DNA of 64,000 nt from Asaia prunellae JCM 25354. Its GTDB lineage: Bacteria; Pseudomonadota; Alphaproteobacteria; Acetobacterales; Acetobacteraceae. The stretch lies in NCBI RefSeq assembly GCF_000613885.1, contig NZ_BAJV01000002.1, positions 186,001 through 250,000 on the forward strand, read 5' to 3'. Of this stretch, positions 1 through 8,933 are shown in pieces (the stretch's first letter is position 1; each line of letters starts with the position of its first letter). The translations under genes were made by a program, and so were the position numbers. The notes beneath the pieces were generated by a model that was not told where the DNA came from, did not search any database, and saw only the letters and a program-made list of their open reading frames with translations.

Positions 1-257
1 CAGTCGATGTACCGTCCGAACCAGAAGATACGCGTTGTATTGGCCGCTCCTGCCAGAGTGGCATCGGTGGGGAGGAGCAGGGCACCCTGACCGGTAGCCA
101 TAGCCACATAGAGGCAGCCGGCGATGATGGGCACTATGCCGTGCGAGAGGCTCATGACCCCTTCGGTTTCCGTACGTCGTTTACCGAGCAGGAGGAGCGC
201 CGTCCCTCCGGCAAACATGATCAGGGCAGTCAGCCATAGAACGGTCTGGGTCATCAT
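1..257 (-). CDS. Microbial (type I) rhodopsin, N-terminal part
   Basis: The reverse strand encodes 86 residues running off the left edge. Helix A lies near residues 5-25 (LWLTALIMFAGGTALLLLG). Helix B lies near 40-63 (HGIVPIIAGCLYVAMATGQG). A loop then leads to FWFGRYIDW at the edge, the start of helix C. This matches the start of the bacteriorhodopsin family, where the Arg and Asp of R-Y-x-D-W are the helix C arginine and the primary proton acceptor. Counting from the first Met they fall at 82 and 85. Family knowledge: a retinal-binding seven-helix membrane protein, usually a light-driven ion pump. The retinal lysine and the rest of the ion-selectivity motif lie outside the window, so pump type is unknown. 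Two adjacent ATGs (257, 254) are possible starts, with only a weak GA-rich ribosome site. Confidence 0.85.
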   Translation of the reverse strand, partial: MMTQTVLWLTALIMFAGGTALLLLGKRRTETEGVMSLSHGIVPIIAGCLYVAMATGQGALLLPTDATLAGAANTTRIFWFGRYID

Positions 258-484
258 CGCTATCTTTCACGCAGAGAAGAGATTGCTGAACGAGTCCTGA
301 CACAAAAGTTGTAGAACTTCCCATCTTGACCGATCTTTTGGGTCCCTTTTTCGATCTGCAGGTCTTTTCCGGACCAGAGATAACTGTCTGGACGCTTCAG
401 GCAGAAACCAGAACAAAAACGGGGTATTTGCACTGGACATTGTCCGGGGCACCGCCTTATCTGCCTGAAACAAGAGGGCGTGAG
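258..484. other. Intergenic region between divergent rhodopsin and parC
   Basis: This 227-base spacer must hold promoters for both divergent genes. I see no convincing -35/-10 pair, RNA gene or repeat. Open frames here are fortuitous. Confidence 0.5.
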
Positions 485-2705
485 ATGAGTCAGGATCTGG
501 CAGGACATATCGAGGATACGAAACTCGCTGATGCGTTGAGCGAGCGATATATCGCCTATGCGATGTCAACCATCATGCGCGTTCCCTGCCGGATGTGCGT
601 GATGGCATGAAGCCGGTCCACAGGCGCATACTCTATGCCATGCAGCAACTGAAACTGGATCCCAGTTCGGGCTTCAAGAAATGTGCCCGGGTAGTTGGTG
701 ATGTTATCGGTAAATTCCATCCCCATGGCGACGCGGCTGTTTATGAGGCACTGGTACGTCTGGCTCAGGATTTTGCTGTGCGCTACCCGCTTGTCGAGGG
801 GCAGGGTAACTTCGGTTCAATCGATGGCGATAATGCGGCTGCCATGCGATATACCGAGTCCCGTCTGACGGAAGTGGCAAAGGCGCTTCTGGAAGGGATC
901 GAGGATGATGCTGTCGATTTCCGCCCGACATATGACAACGAGGATGCAGAGCCTGTTGTCCTGCCAGGTGCTTTCCCGAATCTCCTTGCCAACGGGGCAG
1001 CGGGTATTGCCGTCGGTATGGCTACGTCCATACCACCGCATAATGCCGCAGAAATCTGCCGTGCCGCACGCCATCTGATTGATGACCCCAAGGCGTCTGT
1101 CGAAGCGCTCATGCAGTATATGCCGGGTCCGGATTTTCCGACTGGTGGAGTGCTGATCGAAGAGGCGCAGAGCATACGCAGCGCCTACGAGACGGGGCGA
1201 GGCAGCTTTCGTACCAGAGCACGCTGGGAGGTTGAGCAGGGGCGTTTCGGGACCTGGACAGTTATTGTAAACGAGATCCCCTATCAGGTGCAGAAAGCGC
1301 GTCTGATCGAGCAGATTGCCGAGTTGATGGAGCAGAAGAAACTGCCTCTGCTCGCGGATATACGCGATGAAAGTACGACGGATATCCGTCTTGTTCTCGA
1401 GCCGAAAACCAAGGGAATCGAGCCCGAAGTGCTGATGGAAACGCTTTTCCGCGTTACGGCACTCGAGAGCCGCTTCAGCCTCAACATGAACGTGCTTGAT
1501 GCCAATCGCGTGCCCAGGGTTATGGGACTGCGTGAAGTTATCCAGTCCTGGCTCGACCATCGTGAGATCGTGCTGGTTCGTCGCTCGACCCATCGTCTGG
1601 CTGCCGTTGAACGACGCCTGGAGATTCTTGAAGGCTTTCTGGCAGTTTATCTCAATCTTGATGAGGTCATCAGGATCATTCGCGAGAGCGATGAGCCCAA
1701 GCCGGAACTGATGCGCGTTTTCAGCCTGACAGATCTTCAGGCAGAATATGTGCTGAACATGCGTCTGCGTTCACTGCGCAGATTGGAGGAAATCGAGCTC
1801 CGCAAGGAGCGTGATGCGCTTCTGAAGGAAAAGGCGAGTCTTCAGGGATTGCTTGGCAGCGAGCGCAAGCGCTGGACCCGTATCGGCAAGGAACTCGAAG
1901 CGACTGCAATCAGGTTTGGTGATGGCGCACTTGGTGCCCGTCGTACGCAGATTGCGGCACCTCCTGCACCCATAGATCTGAGTGTTGCCATTCAGGTCGA
2001 TCGTGAACCGCTGACGGTACTCCTGTCACGCGAAGGCTGGGTGCGAGCGGTAAAGGGACATGGCATTGATCCTGAGAGTCACAAGTTCAAGGAAGGTGAC
2101 GCCTTCGGACTTTCGCTCGAATGTCAGAGCACGGAGCGCCTGTGTCTTCTGGCGAGCGGGGGTCGTGTCTTTACGCTCAAGGCGGCCGACCTGCCGCGTG
2201 GGCGCGGTTTCGGCCAGCCGATCCGCGTACTGGCTGATCTGCCTCAGGACGAAGACATCGTTGCGTTTTTTGTGCTTGATGAAAACGGACGTCATATCCT
2301 TGCCAGTGAGAGCGGGCGTGGTCTGATCATACGTGATGTCGATATGGCGGCAGAAAAACGGACGGGTAAACAGGTACTGACCCTTCGGATGGTGATCGTG
2401 CCTCATTCTGTGTTGCCCTTACCGGCGATCAGGTCGTTACCATGGGAAGTAACCGAAAAGCACTTTCCTTCGCTGTATCGGCCTTGCCGGAAATGACCAA
2501 GGGTATGGGGGTAACCATACAGAAATTGCCACCTGGTCAGCGTCTCGTCGATCTGCGCGTTTTTTCAAGCGAGGAGGGACTGGTGTGGCATGAAGGGCAG
2601 AAGCCACGTAATGCAGCAGATCTTGCCCTGATTTCAGGCAAGAGAGCCGATCAGGGCAAGGCAGCGCCGCAATGGATGACACGCAAGGCGGTCACCCGGA
2701 GCTGA
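485..2705 (+). CDS. parC: DNA topoisomerase IV subunit A, frame broken twice
   Basis: ParC is the DNA-cutting subunit of topoisomerase IV, which unlinks daughter chromosomes. The frame opens with [31 protein letters not shown], continues in a second frame from [16 protein letters not shown], and ends in a third ([15 protein letters not shown] to the stop). The catalytic tyrosine is in AMRYTESRL. The C-terminal beta-pinwheel follows to about residue 740, normal length for alphaproteobacterial ParC. The breaks, near 578 and 2387, are each cured by adding one base (ATG-gCG-CGT and CGg-GAT). Both sides match the family without a gap, so sequence errors are likely. The quinolone-determining segment reads [10 protein letters not shown], with alanine at the position of E. 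coli Ser80. ATG 485 is chosen because the family N-terminus begins there. Confidence 0.93.
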
Positions 2706-2719
2706 CGCCTTTTGTGAGG

Positions 2720-3442
2720 TCAGGGTTTCTGAGGGGGATGGCGTTGCCATTGCCCCGCCTTGAGGATCTCGGCTGGCTGAAAGCGTGATTTATAGCCCAT
2801 CTTGGCGCTGCCTGGCACCCAGTAGCCCAGATAGAGATAGGGTTTGCCACGCCTTGCTGTCTCTTCGACCAGCCAGAGAATTGACGCCGTACCGTACGAG
2901 CGTTGCGGATCATCCAGACAATAGAAGGTATAGACGGCTGAAAGCCCGTCTGACAGCATGTCTATCAGTGATACGCAAACAAGTCGGCCCTCTCTGGTGC
3001 GGAACTCGAAAAGACTGGTTTCGATCGGACTCGTTTCGATCATGGCCTGATAATCGTCCAGCCCCATGAGTGCCATGTCGCCATCGCTGTGACGTTGTTC
3101 CTGATAGGAGCGAAAAAGGTCATATTGCTCGAGCGTGGCGACGATCGGGCGTTCCACAACAGTCAGATCAGCATGGCTCCGACGGATGCGACGCATGGTA
3201 CGATCCGGCTGGAAACCGGAAACGGGAAGACGGATCGGGATGCAGGACTGGCAGTTACTGCAGACTGGTGCGTAAACGATGCCATGGCTGCGCCGGAAAC
3301 CGGCGCGCGAGAGTCTGTCATGGAGCAGGTCGGCGTCGACACCGCTCAGTTCGGTCATCACCTTGCGTTCAGTACGCCCTGGCAGATAGGGGCAGGGCGA
3401 GGGTTCTGTGGTGTAGAAAAGCTGAGGACGGTGTGCAGACAT
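2720..3442 (-). CDS. bpt: Aspartate/glutamate leucyltransferase (bacterial ATE family)
   Basis: Bpt moves leucine from Leu-tRNA to N-terminal Asp or Glu of proteins, making N-degron substrates for ClpS/ClpAP. The 240-residue product starts MSAHRPQLFYTTEPSPCPYL, the usual family start. It has the cysteine cluster VCSNCQSCIPIR near residue 55 and the C-terminal acyltransferase core with LYLGYWVPGS and MGYKSRFQPAE. ATG 3442 follows a GAAGGAGAGG ribosome site; ATG 3448 in the same frame is also possible. It is convergent with parC, with 14 bases between stops. Confidence 0.9.
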   Translation of the reverse strand: MSAHRPQLFYTTEPSPCPYLPGRTERKVMTELSGVDADLLHDRLSRAGFRRSHGIVYAPVCSNCQSCIPIRLPVSGFQPDRTMRRIRRSHADLTVVERPIVATLEQYDLFRSYQEQRHSDGDMALMGLDDYQAMIETSPIETSLFEFRTREGRLVCVSLIDMLSDGLSAVYTFYCLDDPQRSYGTASILWLVEETARRGKPYLYLGYWVPGSAKMGYKSRFQPAEILKAGQWQRHPPQKP

Positions 3443-3577
3443 GACCATCCTGTCCCTCTCCTTCACAATGTTGGGCGTATCCGAGCGATCACACTCCATC
3501 CTTGCATAATTTACGACGAAATTCGGCGTTGCAAGATCGCACCCTTTGAATTTCGAGAGAATACGCTAACGTTATGA

Positions 3578-4996
3578 ATGATGACCTGGCCTGTTACGCT
3601 ATTTGACTATTTCATGCTCGTATTGCGACTCAGTCTTGCAGTGACGGTGACGCTTCACGTTCTCAGAACGAAACAGAATACAGCAGCATGTGCAGGATGG
3701 ATCGGTGTGAGCTGGCTCATGCCTGTCTGCGGCGCGCTGCTCTATCTCATGTTCGGTATCAATCGTGTTCAACGTCTCGCGCGACGTCTGGTCAATGATC
3801 ACCGCTGGCGGGGTCGTGGTCTGGCCTATAACGCCCATTACCGCATGAAGGGCGATTTCGCACCATTGGCCCGGATGGTCGGCAGACTGACCGAGCGTCC
3901 TCTTCTGGGCGGTAATTCGGTTACCTGTCTGCATGATGGCGATAATATCTATCCGCGTATGCTGGAAGATATTGCCTCGGCTCGTCGCTCGGTTCTGCTC
4001 TGCTCCTATATATTCAGGGCAGACCGGATCGGCGATCAGTTTGTCGAAGCTCTTGCGGCCGCTCAGAAGCGAGGGGTTGAGGTGCGCGTACTGGTGGATG
4101 GTATTGGCGGCGGATATTTTTACAGTGGGATTGTCAGGGCCTTACATCGTCGTGGTATCGCCTGTCAGCGCTTCATGCATTCGCTTCTGCCGTGGAAAAT
4201 GCCGTTTATCAATCTTCGTAATCATCGCAAGATACTGATCATTGACGGACAGATCGGTTTTATGGGCGGACTGAACATAGGTGAGGAAAACCTGCGCCGT
4301 CTGCGAACAAAACATCCAGTTGCCGATACGCATTTCCGGCTCGAAGGTCCGGTGGTGCATCAGCTTACCGAGGCGTTTGCCAGTGACTGGTCCTTCACCT
4401 GCGGCGAGCAGCTTGACGGGGAGATCTATTTTCCTGAACTGAAGCGTCAGGGCGATATTCCCATGAGAGTCGTGACGTCCGGGCCAGATAATGATCTGGA
4501 GAAAATCGAATTTTCGATGTTGCAGGCTATCGCGCTGTCCCGCCGGTCGGTGCGTCTGATGACGCCTTACTTTCTGCCTAATGAACGTCTGGTTTCTGAA
4601 CTCTGCCTCGCGGCGCTGCGAGGTGTGGAAATCGATATCATTCTCCCCAGACGCAGTAACCATCGTCTGATTGATTATGCGCGTGATGCCAGCCTGGCGC
4701 CCTTTCTGACAGCTGGCTGCCATGTATGGATGAGTCGTCCGCCGTTCAATCATGCTAAACTCCTTGTTGTGGATGAAGCATGGTCGTTTGTCGGCAGCAG
4801 CAATATCGATGCGCGCAGCCTGAGACTGAATTTCGAGATCAATCTTGAAATCTATAGCGACTTAGTCGCGCAGGAGCTCAATGCGTTTATGGAGCGGCAC
4901 CGCACAAGGCGCCTGACGCATCATGCGATTGACAGTGTCAGTACCACCCGAAAGATCAGAAATGCTGCGGTAAGGTTATTCAGCCCTTATCTCTGA
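3578..4996 (+). CDS. cls: Cardiolipin synthase (phospholipase D family)
   Basis: The predicted enzyme condenses two phosphatidylglycerols, or a related phospholipid pair, into cardiolipin at the inner membrane. Two N-terminal membrane segments (residues 8-28 and 37-58, including SWLMPVCGALLYLMFGI) precede two phospholipase D domains. The catalytic HKD motifs are HRKILIIDGQIGFMGG near residue 215 and HAKLLVVDEAWSFVGSSN near 390. At 472 residues it is normal for bacterial Cls. Adjacent ATG codons at 3578 and 3581 are both possible starts. Its last 17 bases overlap the convergent downstream gene. Confidence 0.9.
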   Translation: MMTWPVTLFDYFMLVLRLSLAVTVTLHVLRTKQNTAACAGWIGVSWLMPVCGALLYLMFGINRVQRLARRLVNDHRWRGRGLAYNAHYRMKGDFAPLARMVGRLTERPLLGGNSVTCLHDGDNIYPRMLEDIASARRSVLLCSYIFRADRIGDQFVEALAAAQKRGVEVRVLVDGIGGGYFYSGIVRALHRRGIACQRFMHSLLPWKMPFINLRNHRKILIIDGQIGFMGGLNIGEENLRRLRTKHPVADTHFRLEGPVVHQLTEAFASDWSFTCGEQLDGEIYFPELKRQGDIPMRVVTSGPDNDLEKIEFSMLQAIALSRRSVRLMTPYFLPNERLVSELCLAALRGVEIDIILPRRSNHRLIDYARDASLAPFLTAGCHVWMSRPPFNHAKLLVVDEAWSFVGSSNIDARSLRLNFEINLEIYSDLVAQELNAFMERHRTRRLTHHAIDSVSTTRKIRNAAVRLFSPYL

Positions 4997-5708
4997 GACG
5001 CTGCTTCTGTCTCAGACGCTGGAAAAACGTGCTGTGCCGGTCGGGAGCCTCGAGTCTGAGTCTGACCTTTATCGGATGATGATCCGAGCTCTGGTTGGGC
5101 AGAACAGCGGTCTCCAGAGCGGTCATTCCCCGCACCATGCAGCGGTCGATTCGTATTGGAAGCATGTCGGCCATGCGATGGGTTGGTGCTCTTGGGCCAA
5201 CATCCTGAAATCCCGGCATCAATGCAGGACCGACAAGATTGAAGTCACCCATAACGAGCGCGTGATGCCGGAGCATGGGCGCAACATGGCGCAGCTGCCG
5301 TCTGTTCAGGATCTGACCGTGGGAGAGATGGACATTGGCGATCGAGAAGGAGCCGAAATCGATCAGCTGAGCCGTACGGCGCACCATGAGCCCCGAGGGC
5401 AGGGCGCAGGAGACCGGTGCACGCGCAAAGGGGAACCGGCTCCAGCATGCCGTGCCATGTATGCGATCGGGCAACGGAATACGGGCATAATACCCCCCCA
5501 TTATCTCCGGCAGTCGATCGAACGCGCCAATGGCTTCCTGCATCAGGAAGATATCCGGTTTTACATTTCTGGCGAGTGCCACCACCTCGTCGAGCGGGGC
5601 GCCTACGGCGCGCAGCAGGTTCCAGCTCAGAATGGTAAAACTCTGGCCAATCTGCGGAACGTTCCCGCTTTCGGAAAGTATGTTCTGATCAGCAAGGGAG
5701 TGGCTCAT
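4980..5708 (-). CDS. Endonuclease/exonuclease/phosphatase (EEP) family protein
   Basis: The 242-residue protein has the EEP fold signatures: ILSWNLLRA (metal-binding Asn), IFLMQEAIG (catalytic Glu), NVHLSHG, VMGDFNL (Asp/Asn pair) and SSDHHPIKV (catalytic Asp-His). Family members cut nucleic acids or phosphodiester and phosphoester bonds; the substrate cannot be read from the sequence. There is no signal peptide. Its ATG overlaps the stop of the upstream permease gene as TAATG, so the two are translationally coupled. Confidence 0.8.
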   Translation of the reverse strand: MSHSLADQNILSESGNVPQIGQSFTILSWNLLRAVGAPLDEVVALARNVKPDIFLMQEAIGAFDRLPEIMGGYYARIPLPDRIHGTACWSRFPFARAPVSCALPSGLMVRRTAQLIDFGSFSIANVHLSHGQILNRRQLRHVAPMLRHHALVMGDFNLVGPALMPGFQDVGPRAPTHRMADMLPIRIDRCMVRGMTALETAVLPNQSSDHHPIKVRLRLEAPDRHSTFFQRLRQKQRLRDKG

Positions 5709-6760
5709 TACTGCAGTTTCTTTTCAGTCTGATAGGCGCCACGAGCAAATTCCGTCGTCAGTGTATAGCCGACTCCAAGCAATACCGGACCAAGAAAAAT
5801 GCCTAGTCCACCTAACGTGACAACTCCGCCAAGCACACCCAGAACGGTAAGGAGATAAGGGAGCTGTGCACCACGCGCGATAAAGGCGGGACGTATGATA
5901 TGATCTGCGCCTGAAATGAAGATGATGCCGTATCCGGCAAGAAAAAGGCCCCAACCGAGATGATGGTGCATGGCGAGCCAGATAGCGGCAGGTGCCCAGA
6001 CGAGCGGGGCGCCGACCGGTAACACTGCGACAAAGGCAGCCACGCCGCCCAGCAATACAGGCGCAGGCACACCGGAAATGAACAGGCCTATCGCGGTCAG
6101 TACGCCCTGAACGATTGCCGTGCCCAGAATGCCATAAACGGTTCCTCTTATCACCCCGCCGATGATCGTGATCAGCCGGTCGGCATAGTTGCCCGTGATG
6201 CGCGTCAGAACAGCATGGATAACCCTTCCTAGGGAGTCTCCGCTGATCCAGAAAAACAGGGCGATGAACAGGGCCATCACGAGCTCTGCCAGGCCACTCG
6301 CCATCTGCATCAGGGCCTTGAGAGCATAATGGGCAATCTGCCCGGCATAGGGATGGAGTGCTTCGCCCAGCCCTTTGACATCGTGGCTCCAGTGCAGATA
6401 GGCATTTGAGAGTTGTGGACCGATCGCTGGTACCGAGATCAGCCAGTCAGGGGCCGGATGGGTACGGCTGAGTGCTTCTATCTCGTTGTTGACGCCTGCA
6501 ATGATCAGCGGCAGATCAGCCAGTCCTGTTGAAGTCAGAAGGGCAAGCGGCATGACGATGGCAACGGCGCTGCATGTCATCATTACAACCGCCGCAAGAG
6601 AGGGCCGCATGTGGCGACGCAGGCGTTTGAAAAGTGGCCATGTTGTGAATGTGAGAATGGCGCCCCAGAGAATGGCAGAGAGAAACGGCCATAATACGAC
6701 GCCGCAGCCATAGGCTACGCCCACGAGCAGCAAACCAAGCATGATGCGTTCGGTCGTCAC
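5708..6760 (-). CDS. AI-2E family transporter (PerM/YdiK-like permease)
   Basis: This is a 350-residue inner-membrane protein with about eight hydrophobic helices and the family layout. Two N-terminal segments (LGLLLVGVAYGCGVVLWPFL) are followed by a periplasmic stretch with conserved tryptophans. The C-terminal helix bundle includes GTVYGILGTAIVQGVLTAIG and a Gly-rich end, GVVTLGGLGIFLGPVLLG. Members export AI-2 or act as cation/proton antiporters, so the substrate is not predictable. It is first in a two-gene unit with the EEP hydrolase. Confidence 0.85.
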   Translation of the reverse strand: MTTERIMLGLLLVGVAYGCGVVLWPFLSAILWGAILTFTTWPLFKRLRRHMRPSLAAVVMMTCSAVAIVMPLALLTSTGLADLPLIIAGVNNEIEALSRTHPAPDWLISVPAIGPQLSNAYLHWSHDVKGLGEALHPYAGQIAHYALKALMQMASGLAELVMALFIALFFWISGDSLGRVIHAVLTRITGNYADRLITIIGGVIRGTVYGILGTAIVQGVLTAIGLFISGVPAPVLLGGVAAFVAVLPVGAPLVWAPAAIWLAMHHHLGWGLFLAGYGIIFISGADHIIRPAFIARGAQLPYLLTVLGVLGGVVTLGGLGIFLGPVLLGVGYTLTTEFARGAYQTEKKLQ

Positions 6761-6853
6761 AGAATCTCCCGTAGAACTTTCTGGCAGCAGTTGACCAGAT
6801 TATCTTTCTGCCTGCTATCGTGCGGGTCTCGTCCTTTCTTGCAAGGCCCGTTC

Positions 6854-7696
6854 ATGACGCCGGCACCTCTCATTGACGTCCAGACCCTCATGGCGCTTCC
6901 TCCACGCCGATACCGCTATCTCGACGCCTCGATCCTTCTTCCCGGTCAACAGGGGGATATGGAAAGGGCGTTCAGGGAACTAGCGTTCCGGAAAGCCGAT
7001 CGTTTCCGCATTGACGAGATATGCGACAAGGACAGTCCTCTCCCGCATATGGTACCAGGAGCCGGGTTATTCGCGACTTTCATGAAAAGCCTTGGAATTG
7101 GCCGTGAAACCGGACTGATCTTCTATGATCAGAAAGGCAGCATCGGGGCATGTCGCGCCCATTGGATGGCCTCGTTGTTCGGCCATGATGCCGTTCATGT
7201 ACTTGATGGCGGTCTGGAGGCACTTGTTCGTGACGGACATGATCCCGGCGAGGTACCTGAACCTGCCGGCCCCGTGCAGGAAAATTATTTTCCGTGCACA
7301 ACCTATGCAATGCTTGCCGGCAAAGGTGATGTTCTGGCTGCATTGATCGATCCGGCCACGATCATTCTTGATGCACGCAGCAAGGCGCGGTTTGACGCCG
7401 TCGCCCCTGAGCCAAGGCCGAACATGCGTGGCGGTCACATGCCCGGTGCCGTGAATCTGCCTTTCGGCGAGTTGCTGGATGAAAGGGGGTGCTTTCTGCA
7501 GCCTGAGGCACTTCTGGCGCGTTTTCAGGATCGTGGCGCTGGACAGTGCCGCGTCATTACCAGCTGTGGTTCCGGACTTACAGCGGCCACCATCACCATG
7601 GCGTTGCGTGTGGCAGGACTGGCGCCGGGTCAGCTTTATGATGGGTCATGGGCGGAGTGGGGCAGTGATCCCATGACGCCGATCGAGGTTTCTTAG
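6854..7696 (+). CDS. sseA: Thiosulfate/3-mercaptopyruvate sulfurtransferase
   Basis: Tandem rhodanese domains transfer sulfur from mercaptopyruvate or thiosulfate to thiol acceptors or cyanide. The N-terminal domain (about 1-130, RYLDASILLPG, GACRAHWMASLFG) is the inactive copy. The C-terminal domain carries the persulfide cysteine in TSCGSGLTAATI near residue 238, close to the CGSGVTA loop of mercaptopyruvate sulfurtransferases. At 280 residues it is normal length. An in-frame ATG at 6791 exists, but family similarity starts at MTPAPLIDVQTL. It is 13 bases ahead of the PLP lyase gene, suggesting a sulfur-metabolism pair. Confidence 0.88.
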   Translation: MTPAPLIDVQTLMALPPRRYRYLDASILLPGQQGDMERAFRELAFRKADRFRIDEICDKDSPLPHMVPGAGLFATFMKSLGIGRETGLIFYDQKGSIGACRAHWMASLFGHDAVHVLDGGLEALVRDGHDPGEVPEPAGPVQENYFPCTTYAMLAGKGDVLAALIDPATIILDARSKARFDAVAPEPRPNMRGGHMPGAVNLPFGELLDERGCFLQPEALLARFQDRGAGQCRVITSCGSGLTAATITMALRVAGLAPGQLYDGSWAEWGSDPMTPIEVS

Positions 7697-7709
7697 GAGA
7701 CAAAAGAGA

Positions 7710-8933
7710 GTGGAAAACACCGCTAAGCGGGTTGCTTCCGGTTGGAAGCGCCTGTCATCCCTTCTGGTGCAGAGTGGCCGCCCCGAACCAACCCCTGAAG
7801 AGGGAGGTTTTGTGAATGCTCCGGTGACGCGAGGGTCGACGGTACTTTTCCCGTCACTCGCGGCCATGAAGGAACAGGGGCTGCGCAGCCATGACCATGA
7901 GCTTGTCTATGGCGCCATGGGATCGCCCGTCCAGCACGAGCTTGAGAAACTTGTGGCGCTGATCGAAGGGGGAACACATACCCAGGTTGTCTCCTCCGGA
8001 CTTGCCGCCTGTACCCTTGCGCTTCTGGCCTTTCTGAATGCCGGTGATCATCTTCTGCTACCGGACTCCGTCTATGGTCCGACAAGGCGCTTTGCAGGAA
8101 CCATGCTCGCCCGTATGGGAATAGAAACAAGTTATTATGCCCCCCTCGCTGATGAAGCGACGATTATCGGCATGATGCGTGAGAACACGCGGGTCCTGTT
8201 CGCCGAAAGTCCGGGCAGTCATACATTCGAGGTTCAGGATGTACCGATGCTGGCTCGCGTGGCTCATGAGCGTAACGCGCTGCTGATGCTCGATAATACC
8301 TGGGGCATAGGTATTTTCCAGCCCTTCCGCCATGGGGTGGATGTATCGATACAGGCTCTCACCAAATACCCGGCAGGTCATTCGGACGTTATTGCCGGTG
8401 CCATTACCGTATCCGATGGTGCGCTGTGGAAAGATCTGCGGGATGCCGCCATCCAGACCGGTCAGCTCGCCGGACCTGATGAATGCTGGCTGACTTTGCG
8501 TGGATTGCGCACGATGGCTGTGCGTCTGGAGCGTCAGGCAGAATCTGCTTTGCTGGTGGCTCAATGGCTGCGCGGCAGGCCGGAAGTTGCGCGTGTATTG
8601 CACCCTGCTTTCGAGGAATGCCCCGGTCATGATTTCTGGTTGAGGGATTTCGAGGGAGCCAGTTCTCTGTTCGGCGTCGAACTGCGAGCCGACCTCTCCG
8701 TATCTGCCATGCGCGATATGATCGACGCTTTGGCGCTGTTTGGTATTGGTGCGTCCTGGGGAGGGTATGAAAGTCTCGTTCTGCCAACGACAGGTGGTGT
8801 GCGGCGTTCCCTGCCTGACGCGATGCCGGAGGGGCCTAGCTTCAGACTGCATATCGGACTGGAGGATCCCAATGATCTGATTGCTGATCTTGAAGGTGGT
8901 CTTGAAGTACTGCGGGCTTCTATTGCTGGCTAG
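7710..8933 (+). CDS. metC: Cystathionine beta-lyase type PLP enzyme
   Basis: This Cys/Met-metabolism family enzyme splits cystathionine to homocysteine, pyruvate and ammonia. The 407-residue frame has the cofactor region SSGLAACTLAL, the aspartate in LLMLDNTWGIG, and the Schiff-base lysine in QALTKYPAGHSD. Trp after the Asp-Asn-Thr motif and the SWGGYESL C-terminal segment are typical of MetC. The start is GTG at 7710, preceded at good distance by TAGGAGAC, which overlaps the stop of the upstream gene. The last 14 bases overlap the convergent comM gene. Confidence 0.88.
   Translation: MENTAKRVASGWKRLSSLLVQSGRPEPTPEEGGFVNAPVTRGSTVLFPSLAAMKEQGLRSHDHELVYGAMGSPVQHELEKLVALIEGGTHTQVVSSGLAACTLALLAFLNAGDHLLLPDSVYGPTRRFAGTMLARMGIETSYYAPLADEATIIGMMRENTRVLFAESPGSHTFEVQDVPMLARVAHERNALLMLDNTWGIGIFQPFRHGVDVSIQALTKYPAGHSDVIAGAITVSDGALWKDLRDAAIQTGQLAGPDECWLTLRGLRTMAVRLERQAESALLVAQWLRGRPEVARVLHPAFEECPGHDFWLRDFEGASSLFGVELRADLSVSAMRDMIDALALFGIGASWGGYESLVLPTTGGVRRSLPDAMPEGPSFRLHIGLEDPNDLIADLEGGLEVLRASIAG

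Noticed and set aside
570-590. Programmed frameshift in parC
   Set aside because: There is no slippery heptamer, stimulator or family precedent, and the same kind of break recurs in many unrelated genes.
817-1593. 258-codon reverse-strand frame inside parC
   Set aside because: It lies antisense to conserved parC codons and has no recognisable domain; it is a mirror frame.
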